Assembly: GCF_019049325.1 (NCBI RefSeq)
Contig: NZ_JAGMUO010000101.1
Coordinates: forward strand, 112,557 to 176,556
Source: Streptomyces sp. AC512_CC834
GTDB lineage: Bacteria; Actinomycetota; Actinomycetes; Streptomycetales; Streptomycetaceae
Direction of reading: 5' to 3'
Length of the DNA stretch: 64,000 nt
Every line of letters begins with the position of its first letter. The first letter of the stretch is position 1. A program made the position numbers and the translations under genes. Below the pieces are notes generated by a model that was not told the origin of the DNA, ran no database searches, and was given only the letters and a program-made list of their open reading frames with translations. This document shows positions 24,146 to 31,788 of the stretch, in pieces.

Positions 24146-24301
24146 ATGGACGTCCCGCTCTGGTTCGCCCTGCTCTGCGTCGGAGTCCTCGGCGTCAAGC
24201 TCATCCGCCCGCCCTGGTGGCTCATCGGCGTGCTCCTGCTCGGCGGGTTCCTCCTCGCTGACAGCGTCCTCGCCCCGGTCATCGACACCGCCATCAAGTA
24301 G
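24146..24301 (+). CDS. 51-residue membrane protein of the spread operon
   Basis: This short gene has an excellent ribosome site, AGGAGG at 24135-24140, 5 nt before ATG 24146. The product is almost all hydrophobic: MDVPLWFALLCVGVLGVKLI, a PPWW turn, then IGVLLLGGFLLADSVLAPVI, that is two membrane helices in a hairpin. It sits in the 186-bp space between the transfer-protein gene and the SpdD-like gene. It matches the tiny membrane proteins often found among spd genes; no exact name can be given. Confidence 0.72.
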   Translation: MDVPLWFALLCVGVLGVKLIRPPWWLIGVLLLGGFLLADSVLAPVIDTAIK

Positions 24302-24322
24302 CCCACGGAAGGAGGAACGTTC

Positions 24323-24652
24323 ATGTTCCGGCCCAAGCTCCCGACCATGCCCCAGCCCACCGGCATCGTCACCCCGCCCGCCGTCATCGAACCGACCACG
24401 ATCACCCCCGGCACCCCGACCACGCCGACGGCCCCGGCCGCTCCGGCTCCGGTCCCGGCCTCGACCCGGCCCACGATCCAGCTCACCCCGGGGACCGCGC
24501 TCGCCCTCGTCGGGGGCGGCACCGCCGTCGTCCTGGTCGTCGGCGCGGTCCTGGTCTCCATGCTCCTGGCGGTCGCCATCACCGGCGCCTCGGTCGCCGT
24601 CTGCGCCGTCGTCCTGCGCTCCCTGCTCGCCTCCGACAACCGGCGCCGCTAA
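24323..24652 (+). CDS. SpdD-like spread protein
   Basis: The 109-residue protein has a Pro/Thr/Ala-rich N-terminal half (residues 1-50) and a C-terminal membrane anchor of one or two helices (ALALVGGGTAVVLVVGAVLV and MLLAVAITGASVAVCAVVL), ending SDNRRR. This layout is typical of SpdD-like proteins of Streptomyces plasmids. AAGGAGGAAC precedes ATG 24323. It is the last gene before a hairpin that separates the transfer and replication blocks. Confidence 0.75.
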   Translation: MFRPKLPTMPQPTGIVTPPAVIEPTTITPGTPTTPTAPAAPAPVPASTRPTIQLTPGTALALVGGGTAVVLVVGAVLVSMLLAVAITGASVAVCAVVLRSLLASDNRRR

Positions 24653-24657
24653 CGGCC

Positions 24658-24696
24658 CCCGGGGCGGCTCTCTCGCCAAAGAACCGCCGCCCCGGG
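24658..24696 (+). terminator. Internal terminator/attenuator of the element operon
   Basis: An 11-bp stem CCCGGGGCGGC / GCCGCCCCGGG with a 17-nt loop follows the SpdD-like gene by 5 bp. It may lower expression of the downstream rep-xis-int block. Confidence 0.65.
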
Positions 24697-24740
24697 CGCC
24701 TTCCCACCTTCCAGACCTAACGGACCCGAAAGGCACCCTC

Positions 24741-24923
24741 ATGATGCCCCAGCACGCCCCGACCGCGCGCATCTGCCGCGACTGCGACGGCTTCCCGACC
24801 GTCGCCATCACCACCGGCACCCGCCACCCCGACGGCACCCGCGCCACCCTCCGGATCACGTGCCCGACCTGCAAGGGAACCGGTCACGCCGTCCCCGCCG
24901 CCGTCGTACGCGCCGGGAGGTGA
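24741..24923 (+). CDS. Second small zinc-ribbon protein
   Basis: The 60-residue protein has two CxxC knuckles, ICRDCDGF and CPTCKGTGH, and the same size and plan as the protein at 22832. The two look like diverged copies. Two adjacent ATG codons (24741, 24744) could start it; GAAAGG lies upstream. It opens the replication block. Function unknown. Confidence 0.68.
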   Translation: MMPQHAPTARICRDCDGFPTVAITTGTRHPDGTRATLRITCPTCKGTGHAVPAAVVRAGR

Positions 24924-24931
24924 CCGCCGCC

Positions 24932-25102
24932 ATGGCTCTCCTGAACTGGCGTTCACCGGAGCACTACGACCACACCGGCGACCAGCCGTGCGTGATCTGC
25001 ACCAAGCCCACCCCACTGCGCTCCGACCGCGGCAAGCCCGTGCACAAGGTCTGCGCGGAGGACTGGATCGACCGCCACACCGTCAAGGAGGACGACGCGT
25101 GA
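24932..25102 (+). CDS. Small Cys-containing protein coupled to the replication initiator
   Basis: The 56-residue protein has CVICTKP and HKVC, a possible treble-clef or zinc knuckle. GGGAGGTGA lies about 9 nt before ATG 24932. Its stop overlaps the GTG of the rep gene (GTGA), which indicates translational coupling. It may be an accessory of replication; no family is recognised. Confidence 0.65.
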   Translation: MALLNWRSPEHYDHTGDQPCVICTKPTPLRSDRGKPVHKVCAEDWIDRHTVKEDDA

Positions 25103-26493
25103 CCAACGCCGTCGCCTCGGCGGGCCTGGACCCGATCACCCTCGGCGATCTGCTGCGGGTGGCCGGGTCCCCCGGCTTCGACCGCTGGCAAGACCAGATC
25201 CGCCGCACCGGCGGCTGCTCCGACCCGATCCACCTGACCGGCTGGACGATCCGCAAGGACAAGACCACCGGCGAGACCCTGCACCGCTACACGACTGCCG
25301 ACGAGCCGGGAGGACGGCTGCGCGTCGCCTGCGGCAACCGCCGCGCCTCCCGCTGCCCGGCCTGCGCCTGGACCTACGCCGGGGATACGTACCACCTCAT
25401 CCGCGCCGGACTCGCCGGTGACGACCGCCGTGACGTCCCCGCCACCGTCCGGGATCACCCGCGCGTCTTCGCCACCCTCACCGCCCCGTCCTTCGGCCCG
25501 GTCCACAACCGGCCCGACCGCGGCGCCTGCCGCTGCGGTGCCCGCCACGCCCCGGACTCGCCGGAGCTGGGCACCGCCCTCGACCCGGCCACATACGACT
25601 ACGCGGGCGCGGTGCTGTTCAACAACTACGCCGGGCAGCTCTGGCAGCGCTTCTCCAACCGGCTGCGCCGTGAGATCGCCGCCCGTGCCGGCATCACCCA
25701 ACGCGAGTTGAAGGAGTGCGCCCGGCTGTCATACGGCAAGGTCGCTGAGTTCCAGAAACGCGGTGCCGTGCACTTCCATGCCGTGATCCGCATCGACGGA
25801 CCCGACGGGCCGGACGCTCCGCCGCCGTCCTGGGCCACGGTCGATCTCCTCGCCGACGCGATCCGCGCCGCCGCCGCGCACTCGTACACCTCGGTCTCGG
25901 CCCCGGCCGCTGCCGACCAACCGGCCCGTACCTTCCGGTGGGGCACCCAGCTCGACGTGCGCCCGGTGAAGGCGTTCGGGGACGGCTCCGACATCACCGA
26001 ACAGGCCGTTGCCTCCTACGTCGCCAAGTACGCCACCAAAGCGGCCGAGAACACCGGCACTCTCGACCGCCGCGTGGGGGAGCTGTCCGAACTCGAACGC
26101 CACGGCGTCCCCGGCCACGCCCGACGCCTCATCGCCGCGTGCAAGGCGCTCGATCCGCTCTACCCCGACCGGCGCCTGTGGGCCTGGGCTCACATGCTCG
26201 GCTTCCGCGGCCACTTCTCAAGCAAGAGCCGCCGCTACTCGACCACCCTCGGCGCCCTCCGCCAGGCACGCGCCGACTACCGCGCCGCCCAGGAACACGC
26301 CGCCCTCGGCCTCGACGACCGCGAGCCGGACACCGTGCTCGTCCTCACCGACTGGCAGTACGCCGGACACGGCCACACCCCCGGGGAATCCGCGCTCGCC
26401 GCCACCATCGCCCGGGATCTCCAGCTCAACCGCGAAACCGCCCGCGAAGAACTCGCAGCCCTGCGCCAGGAAGGACAGCAAGCCCATGAATGA
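25099..26493 (+). CDS. RepSA-type rolling-circle replication initiator
   Basis: The 464-residue protein starts at GTG 25099. The HUH metal site is GAVHFHAVIRI (His225-Phe-His227), and the catalytic tyrosine motif is ASYVAKYATK (Tyr307 and Tyr311). An N-terminal cysteine cluster (CGNRRASRCPACAW, then CRCG) precedes the nuclease domain. The family nicks the double-strand origin and stays bound by a phosphotyrosine link, letting the excised circle replicate. A helical C-terminus with GESALAATIARDLQLN may be a winged helix. It overlaps the gene before it by 4 bp and xis by 8 bp. Confidence 0.88.
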   Translation: MTNAVASAGLDPITLGDLLRVAGSPGFDRWQDQIRRTGGCSDPIHLTGWTIRKDKTTGETLHRYTTADEPGGRLRVACGNRRASRCPACAWTYAGDTYHLIRAGLAGDDRRDVPATVRDHPRVFATLTAPSFGPVHNRPDRGACRCGARHAPDSPELGTALDPATYDYAGAVLFNNYAGQLWQRFSNRLRREIAARAGITQRELKECARLSYGKVAEFQKRGAVHFHAVIRIDGPDGPDAPPPSWATVDLLADAIRAAAAHSYTSVSAPAAADQPARTFRWGTQLDVRPVKAFGDGSDITEQAVASYVAKYATKAAENTGTLDRRVGELSELERHGVPGHARRLIAACKALDPLYPDRRLWAWAHMLGFRGHFSSKSRRYSTTLGALRQARADYRAAQEHAALGLDDREPDTVLVLTDWQYAGHGHTPGESALAATIARDLQLNRETAREELAALRQEGQQAHE

Positions 26494-26698
26494 GCGATAC
26501 CTCAACGTGGATCAGGTCGCCGAACTGCTCGGCACGACCGTGCGCTTCCCGCGCCGCCTGATCGAAGAGCGCCGTATCACGTACGTGAAGGTCGGTCGTC
26601 ACGTGCGCATACCCGAGAGTGCTGTCCGGGAGTTCATCGCCTCGAACACGGTGCAGCCTCGTCGAAGTGGTGCCGTTCTGCGGGGGGTGGCTGCCTGA
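26486..26698 (+). CDS. xis: Excisionase (MerR/HTH_17-type)
   Basis: The 70-residue protein carries a winged helix of the excisionase type: LNVDQVAELLGTTVRFPRRL, then ITYVKVGRHVRIPESAVREF. It should bind the att region and steer the integrase toward excision. It overlaps the rep gene by 8 bp and its stop overlaps the int start (TGATG), so rep, xis and int are translationally coupled as in pSAM2. Confidence 0.88.
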   Translation: MNERYLNVDQVAELLGTTVRFPRRLIEERRITYVKVGRHVRIPESAVREFIASNTVQPRRSGAVLRGVAA

Positions 26699-27867
26699 TG
26701 GCAGGGAAGCGCCGACAGTTCGGGCGGGTCCGCAAGCTCCCGTCCGGCCGCTATCAGGCCCGGTACGTCGGCCCTGACGGCATGCTGCGCCCGGCCCCGG
26801 AAACCTTCCGGACGAAGAAGGACGCGGACGCCTGGCTCGCCGACAAGCAGACCGAGATGCGGCACGGCGACTGGCACGACCCCGACGCCGGAAAGCTGGC
26901 GTTCGGCCCGTACGCGGCTGCGTGGATCGAGGAACGGGAACTGACCACACGGACGCGGCAGCTCTACGACTCGTTGCTGCGGCACCACCTTGACCCCACG
27001 TTCGGTGTGGTCAACGTCGTCGACATCTCGCCCCCGCTCGTGCGTCGCTGGCGTGCGGACAAGCTCGCCGCCGGTACTGGCCCGACGACCGTCGCCAAGG
27101 CGTACGCCCTGCTCCGCGCGGTCCTGCATACGGCCGTTGCCGACCAGATGATTCGGCGCAACCCGTGCACGATCAAGGGTGCGAGCGTGGTGCACACCCC
27201 AGAGCGGCCGACCGCGACCGTGCAGGAGGTGTACGACCTCGCCGACGCCATCCAGCCGCGCTACCGGGCGCTCGTTCTCATGGCAGGCTTCCTCGGTCTT
27301 CGCTGGGGTGAACTGATCGGCCTGCACCGCCGGGATGTCGACTTGGATCACGGCGCCGTGCGCGTCCGCCGGTCCGTCGCCGAACTCAACAACGGACAGC
27401 GAGAGATCAAGGCGCCCAAGAGCGCGGCGGGCAAGCGTACGGTGTCCATCCCCGCCGCGATCGTCCCGGACATCCGCGAGCACCTGAAGCGGTACGCCGA
27501 GCCGGGCGCGGACGGCCGTGTGTTCATCGGTGCAAAGGGTGCGACTCCCCGCCGGAACCACTTCAACCGGCTGTGGCGCACCGCGTGCACACTTGCCGGC
27601 ATCAAGGGCCTGCACTTCCACGACCTTCGGCACACCGGCAACACCCTCGCCGCCTCGACCGGCGCGAGCACGCGGGAGCTGATGTCACGCATGGGCCACA
27701 GCACCGCCCGTGCCGCGCTGATCTATCAGCACGCCAGCGCCGAGCGTGACCGGCTGATTGCCGACGCCGTGTCCGGGCTCGTCGACAAGGGCCGGAAGAA
27801 GAGCGGGAAGGGCAAGAAGAAGAAAGATCGAAAGCCCAAGGGGCACGCCGGGGACACGACCGACTGA
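26698..27867 (+). CDS. int: Tyrosine-family site-specific integrase
   Basis: The 389-residue recombinase integrates the element in tRNA-Gly. An N-terminal AP2-like arm-binding region (RKLPSGRYQARYVGPDG) and a SAM-like core-binding domain precede the catalytic domain. Catalytic residues: Arg202 (FLGLRWGEL), His308 and Arg311 (HDLRHTG), His334 (MGHST) and Tyr343 (LIYQHAS). The C-terminus is unusually rich in Lys/Gly (KGRKKSGKGKKKKDRKPKG). ATG 26698 overlaps the xis stop. It lies 67 bp from the intact tRNA-Gly and its attachment core, as expected for an AICE. Confidence 0.95.
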   Translation: MAGKRRQFGRVRKLPSGRYQARYVGPDGMLRPAPETFRTKKDADAWLADKQTEMRHGDWHDPDAGKLAFGPYAAAWIEERELTTRTRQLYDSLLRHHLDPTFGVVNVVDISPPLVRRWRADKLAAGTGPTTVAKAYALLRAVLHTAVADQMIRRNPCTIKGASVVHTPERPTATVQEVYDLADAIQPRYRALVLMAGFLGLRWGELIGLHRRDVDLDHGAVRVRRSVAELNNGQREIKAPKSAAGKRTVSIPAAIVPDIREHLKRYAEPGADGRVFIGAKGATPRRNHFNRLWRTACTLAGIKGLHFHDLRHTGNTLAASTGASTRELMSRMGHSTARAALIYQHASAERDRLIADAVSGLVDKGRKKSGKGKKKKDRKPKGHAGDTTD

Positions 27868-27887
27868 TCGGGACCCCGGAAAGCGAT

Positions 27888-27926
27888 CAGGGCCAGGCGG
27901 AGGAATGATCCTCTGACCTGGCCCTG
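27888..27926. terminator. Hairpin between int and tRNA-Gly
   Basis: CAGGGCCAGG (27888-27897) pairs with CCTGGCCCTG (27917-27926), with an inner AGGA / TCCT stem. After insertion it ends both int and the minus-strand tRNA-Gly transcript, replacing the tRNA's old terminator at 17649. Confidence 0.7.
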
Positions 27927-27933
27927 AGTCATT

Positions 27934-28007
27934 TGGAGCGGGCGACGGGAATCGAACCCGCGTAGCCAGTTTGGAAGACTGGGGCTCTACCATTGAGCTA
28001 CGCCCGC
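27934..28007 (-). tRNA. tRNA-Gly(TCC), intact
   Basis: The 74-nt gene on the minus strand starts GCGGGCG and ends with its own CCA. The anticodon arm CCAGT-CTTCCAA-ACTGG gives anticodon TCC. The T arm is GCGGG-TTCGATT-CCCGT. Its 3' 44 bp (27935-27978) form the right att core, so the element restores a complete tRNA. Confidence 0.95.
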
Positions 28008-28170
28008 ACAGCGCGCGCCGCAGGTCGCTGACCGCGGCACTGGAGGCATCTTAGCGGGTGGTCGCCCCGCACCGCACACCCCTTCCGGTCCGCGCCGGAC
28101 CTTCACCGGCGCTCGGGAAACTCTGCGGTCCCCGGCGCCTGGCGGCATGTACCCTACGTGTCGCACCAGA

Positions 28171-28247
28171 CGGGGTGTGGCGCAGCTTGGTAGCGCGTCC
28201 GCTTTGGGAGCGGAAGGCCGTGGGTTCAAATCCCGCCACCCCGACCA
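28171..28247 (+). tRNA. tRNA-Pro(TGG)
   Basis: The 77-nt gene has acceptor CGGGGTG / CACCCCG, an anticodon arm CCGCT-TTGGG-AGCGG with anticodon TGG, a T loop TTCAAAT, and an encoded CCA end. It is divergent from tRNA-Gly. Confidence 0.95.
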
Positions 28248-28350
28248 TCACCGACCATCACGCAGGCCACCACTGATCGTCACCGGTCGGCGCCGGTCGT
28301 CGTCGGTCCTCGCCGGTCGATCTCCTCGGACGGGCACGAGCGATCGCCTT

Positions 28351-28379
28351 TTGGGCCGTGTAGTCGCTGCCGTTACTAT
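28351..28379 (+). promoter_or_regulatory. Vegetative-type promoter of tig
   Basis: TTGGGC (28351-28356) and TACTAT (28374-28379) are separated by 17 bp, a good housekeeping-sigma (HrdB) promoter. It lies about 110 bp before the tig start, leaving a leader of about 110 nt. Confidence 0.65.
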
Positions 28380-28495
28380 GCAAGCTGCACGCCCGTGTGT
28401 CTCAGCGTATGAAGTCTCCGGGCGGCGAAAGCCGCAGGACATCCGTTCTGGATCCGGCGGAACCCAAAGAAGTCAGCCACCAAGGAGACCGAACC

Positions 28496-29929
28496 GTGAA
28501 GAGCGCCGTGGAGACCCTGAACCCGACCCGGGTTCGGCTCACTGTCGAGGTGCCCTTCGAGGAGCTCAAGGACAGCCTCGACGCGGCGTACAAGAAGATC
28601 AACCAGCAGGTCACGGTGAAGGGCTTCCGCAAGGGCAAGATCCCGGCCCGAGTCATCGACCAGCGGTTCGGCCGCGGTGCGGTTCTGGAGGAGGCGGTCA
28701 ACGACGCGCTTCCCAAGTTCTACACCGACGCGGTCAACGAGGCCGAGCTGAACCCGCTCGGCCAGCCCGAGGTCGACATCACGGAGCTGAAGGACGGCGA
28801 GACGCTGAACTTCACCGCCGAGGTCGACATCCGCCCGACCATCGAGATCCCGGACTACTCCGGCATCGAGATCGAGGTCGACGCCGTCGAGATCAGCGAC
28901 GAGGACGTCGAGAAGTCGGTGGAGGAGCTGCGCGAGCGCTTCGCCTCGACCTCCCCGGTCGAGCGTGCCGCCGAGGACGGCGACGTCGTCACCCTCGACC
29001 TGAAGGCCAAGGTCGACGGCGAGGTCCTCGAGGACGGCGTCGCCGACGGCGTGTCCTACACCATCGGCTCCGGCGAGCTGCTGGACGGCATCGACGAGGC
29101 CGTGAAGGGCCTGGAGGCCGGTGGCGAGGCCACCTTCGCCTCCGAGCTCAAGGGCGGCTCGGCGGCCGGCAAGGAGGCCGAGGTGACCGTCAAGGTCAGC
29201 CAGGTCGCCGCGCGCGAGCTGCCCGAGCTGGACGACGACTTCGCGCAGCTCGCGTCGGAGTTCGACACCCTGGAGGAGCTCCAGGCCGACAGCCGTAAGC
29301 GCCTCGCCAACATGAAGCAGTACGACCAGGCCACGCAGGCCCAGGAGCGCGTCCTGGACAAGCTGCTCGAGCTGGTCGAGGTCCCGGTCCCCGAGAAGCT
29401 CCTCGAGGACGAGGTCAACACCCGTAAGCACAACCTCGAGCACCACCAGCTCGGCCAGATGGGTCTCGACCTGGAGAAGTACCTCGAGCTCCAGGGCAAG
29501 ACCGCCGAGGAGTTCGAGACCGAGACCCGCGAGGCCGCGGTCAAGGGCATCAAGACCCAGTTCGTCCTCGACGAGCTGGTCAAGCAGGAGAAGCTCAACG
29601 TCAGCCAGGAAGAGCTGACCGAGCACCTCATGCGCCGCGCCTCCTCGTCCAACATGTCCCCCGACCAGTTCGCCCAGGCCGTCGTCGAGCAGGGCCAGGT
29701 CCCGCTCCTCGTCGGCGAGGTCGCCCGCGGCAAGGCCCTGGCCGCCGTGGTCGAGAAGGCCACGGTCAAGGACACCAACGGCGAGGTCGTCGACCTGGAC
29801 GACGAGGAGGACGAGGAGACGGAGGCCACCGAGGCCGCCGCCGAGTCCACCGAGTCCGACGCCGACAAGGCCGCCGACAAGGCTGAGAAGAAGGCCGAGG
29901 AGAAGGCGGAGGAGAAGACCGAGGGCTGA
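28496..29929 (+). CDS. tig: Trigger factor (ribosome-associated chaperone and prolyl isomerase)
   Basis: Trigger factor meets nascent chains at the ribosome exit. The 477-residue protein has the N-terminal ribosome-binding domain with the signature VKGFRKGKIPARV (residues about 40-52), a central FKBP-type domain (VERAAEDGDVVTLDLKAKVD onward), and the helical C-terminal arms. The tail is very acidic/alanine-rich (EDEETEATEAAAEST). GTG 28496 follows AAGGAG at a good distance; the frame is open further upstream but without a ribosome site. It precedes clpP1 by 286 bp, a conserved neighbourhood. Confidence 0.96.
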   Translation: MKSAVETLNPTRVRLTVEVPFEELKDSLDAAYKKINQQVTVKGFRKGKIPARVIDQRFGRGAVLEEAVNDALPKFYTDAVNEAELNPLGQPEVDITELKDGETLNFTAEVDIRPTIEIPDYSGIEIEVDAVEISDEDVEKSVEELRERFASTSPVERAAEDGDVVTLDLKAKVDGEVLEDGVADGVSYTIGSGELLDGIDEAVKGLEAGGEATFASELKGGSAAGKEAEVTVKVSQVAARELPELDDDFAQLASEFDTLEELQADSRKRLANMKQYDQATQAQERVLDKLLELVEVPVPEKLLEDEVNTRKHNLEHHQLGQMGLDLEKYLELQGKTAEEFETETREAAVKGIKTQFVLDELVKQEKLNVSQEELTEHLMRRASSSNMSPDQFAQAVVEQGQVPLLVGEVARGKALAAVVEKATVKDTNGEVVDLDDEEDEETEATEAAAESTESDADKAADKAEKKAEEKAEEKTEG

Positions 29930-30058
29930 CCCTCGCGTCACCTCTGACGGGCGTACGACGGGCCCCGGACATCCATGCCGGGGCCCGTCCGCCGTACGAC
30001 AGGAAAGCATCCCCCCGGATGGCGCGCCGCCCCGCCGCTCACCCAGCGGAGCGACATG

Positions 30059-30072
30059 CGCTCACAGCGAAC
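30059..30072. promoter_or_regulatory. ClgR-type operator upstream of clpP1
   Basis: CGCTCACAGCGAAC is the reverse complement of GTTCGC-N5-GCG, the site described for ClgR, the activator of clpP1P2 and other proteolysis genes in Streptomyces. It lies 143 bp before the clpP1 start. The sequence match is exact; function is inferred. Confidence 0.72.
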
Positions 30073-30214
30073 ACCCGCAGAACCGGGATGGCACCGCAGG
30101 GTCACCGCGTTAGGGTCCATGAATACGAGGGCAGGGGAGTCCCCGAAAGCGGCTCCAGCCCCGCAGGGAAACGTGAGACGGCCCGGCGCCGTCGTAAGAC
30201 GAGCAGGTGGATAC

Positions 30215-30832
30215 GTGACGAATCTGATGCCCTCAGCCGCCGGCGAGCCCTCCATCGGTGGTGGCCTCGGCGACCAGGTCTACAACCGGCTGCTCGGCGA
30301 GCGGATCATCTTCCTCGGCCAGCCGGTCGACGACGACATCGCCAACAAGATCACCGCACAGTTGCTGCTCCTTGCCTCCGATCCGGAGAAGGACATCTAC
30401 CTGTACATCAACAGCCCCGGCGGCTCGATCACGGCCGGCATGGCGATCTACGACACCATGCAGTACATCAAGAACGACGTGGTGACCATCGCCATGGGCC
30501 TGGCGGCCTCCATGGGCCAGTTCCTGCTCAGCGCGGGCACCCCCGGCAAGCGCTTCGCGCTGCCGAACGCCGAGATCCTGATCCACCAGCCCTCGGCCGG
30601 CCTGGCCGGTTCCGCCTCGGACATCAAGATCCACGCCGAGCGGCTGCTGCACACCAAGAAGCGCATGGCCGAGCTGACCTCCCAGCACACCGGCCAGACG
30701 ATGGAGCAGATCACCCGCGACTCGGACCGCGACCGCTGGTTCGACGCCTTCGAGGCCAAGGAGTACGGCCTCATCGACGACGTGATGACGACGGCCGCCG
30801 GCATGCCGGGCGGCGGCGGCACCGGGGCCTGA
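30215..30832 (+). CDS. clpP1: ATP-dependent Clp protease proteolytic subunit ClpP1
   Basis: ClpP1 is one of two peptidase subunits forming the chamber of the Clp protease with ClpX or ClpC. The 205-residue protein has Ser99 in GLAASMGQFL, His124 in ILIHQPSAG and the third triad member in the WFDAFEAKEYGLID region. GTG 30215 is chosen because AGGTGG lies 4-9 nt upstream; later Met codons have none. It is followed by clpP2 after 84 bp. A ClgR box lies upstream, and in Streptomyces loss of ClpP1 blocks aerial mycelium formation. Confidence 0.95.
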   Translation: MTNLMPSAAGEPSIGGGLGDQVYNRLLGERIIFLGQPVDDDIANKITAQLLLLASDPEKDIYLYINSPGGSITAGMAIYDTMQYIKNDVVTIAMGLAASMGQFLLSAGTPGKRFALPNAEILIHQPSAGLAGSASDIKIHAERLLHTKKRMAELTSQHTGQTMEQITRDSDRDRWFDAFEAKEYGLIDDVMTTAAGMPGGGGTGA

Positions 30833-30916
30833 GCCGGCCCCCTGCGGGCCCCGACGGGGTCCGCAGCGGCGCCCAGCCAGCCCCGAGACCGCCTCAGCCC
30901 CCTTCCAGGAGACACT

Positions 30917-31597
30917 GTGAACGACTTCCCCGGCAGCGGCCTGTACGACCGCTCTCGCGCCGAGTACACCGGCTCCCCCGCCGAGTCCCGCTACGTGATC
31001 CCGCGCTTCGTCGAGCGCACCTCGCAGGGCGTGCGTGAGTACGACCCGTACGCGAAGCTCTTCGAGGAGCGCGTGATCTTCCTGGGCGTCCAGATCGACG
31101 ACGCCTCCGCCAACGACGTCATGGCGCAGTTGCTGTGCCTGGAGTCGATGGACCCCGACCGGGACATCTCGGTCTACATCAACAGCCCCGGCGGCTCCTT
31201 CACGGCGCTCACGGCCATCTACGACACGATGCAGTACGTGAAGCCGGACATCCAGACGGTCTGCATGGGCCAGGCGGCCTCCGCCGCGGCCGTCCTGCTG
31301 GCCGCCGGTACGCCGGGCAAGCGCATGGCGCTGCCGAACGCCCGCGTGCTGATCCACCAGCCGTACAGTGAGACGGGCCGCGGCCAGGTCTCCGACCTGG
31401 AGATCGCCGCCAACGAAATCCTCCGGATGCGCTCGCAACTGGAGGAGATGCTGGCCAAGCACTCCACCACGCCGGTCGAGAAGATCCGCGAGGACATCGA
31501 GCGCGACAAGATCCTCACGGCCGAGGACGCGCTGAGCTACGGGCTGATCGACCAGATCATCACCACCCGGAAGATGGACAACTCCTCTCTCAGCTAG
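30917..31597 (+). CDS. clpP2: ATP-dependent Clp protease proteolytic subunit ClpP2
   Basis: This 226-residue second ClpP subunit has Ser122 in QAASAAAVLL, His147 in VLIHQPYSE and the acidic third residue near the SYGLIDQI end. An N-terminal extension of about 25 residues (YDRSRAEYTGSPAESRYVIP) is processed in related actinobacteria. AGGAGA lies before GTG 30917. It forms an operon with clpP1 and is separated from clpX by a strong hairpin. Confidence 0.95.
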   Translation: MNDFPGSGLYDRSRAEYTGSPAESRYVIPRFVERTSQGVREYDPYAKLFEERVIFLGVQIDDASANDVMAQLLCLESMDPDRDISVYINSPGGSFTALTAIYDTMQYVKPDIQTVCMGQAASAAAVLLAAGTPGKRMALPNARVLIHQPYSETGRGQVSDLEIAANEILRMRSQLEEMLAKHSTTPVEKIREDIERDKILTAEDALSYGLIDQIITTRKMDNSSLS

Positions 31598-31622
31598 GCG
31601 GGAGGCTGTATCGTCTGCCGCT

Positions 31623-31670
31623 CCTTGGCACGGTTTGACGCGGTTCACGTCAAAGCGAACCGTGCCAAGG
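31623..31670. terminator. Long hairpin between clpP2 and clpX
   Basis: Outer stem CCTTGGCACGGTT / AACCGTGCCAAGG (31623-31635 with 31658-31670) continues into TTTGACG / CGTCAAA with a 7-nt loop and a small bulge. It is a likely terminator or attenuator of the clpP1-clpP2 transcript. Confidence 0.7.
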
Positions 31671-31788
31671 GGGGCCCGGACGAGGGGCCCGGCAAGGTAC
31701 CGTCGGACATAAGGCAGCACCAGGAGTCCGCCCGCCGTTGACGTGACGTCGACGTCCGGGAGTCTCCCAGGCGAAGGGGAAGCACACC

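Larger units (their letters stand above)
17694..27978. mobile_element. Actinomycete integrative and conjugative element (AICE, pSAM2-like) in tRNA-Gly(TCC)
   Basis: A 44-bp direct repeat (17694-17737 and 27935-27978) identical to the 3' part of tRNA-Gly bounds a 10.24-kb insert. The cargo order is typical of AICEs: regulatory genes, a Tra/FtsK translocase, Spd spread genes, RepSA-type initiator, Xis and Int next to the intact tRNA. No frameshift is apparent in int, xis, rep or tra, so the element may be functional. In this family the element excises, replicates by rolling circle, transfers as double-stranded DNA via the translocase, and reintegrates. Confidence 0.92.

Noticed and set aside
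28397..28495. An upstream start for trigger factor
   Set aside because: The frame is open but AAGGAG sits exactly before GTG 28496 and the added residues are not trigger-factor-like.
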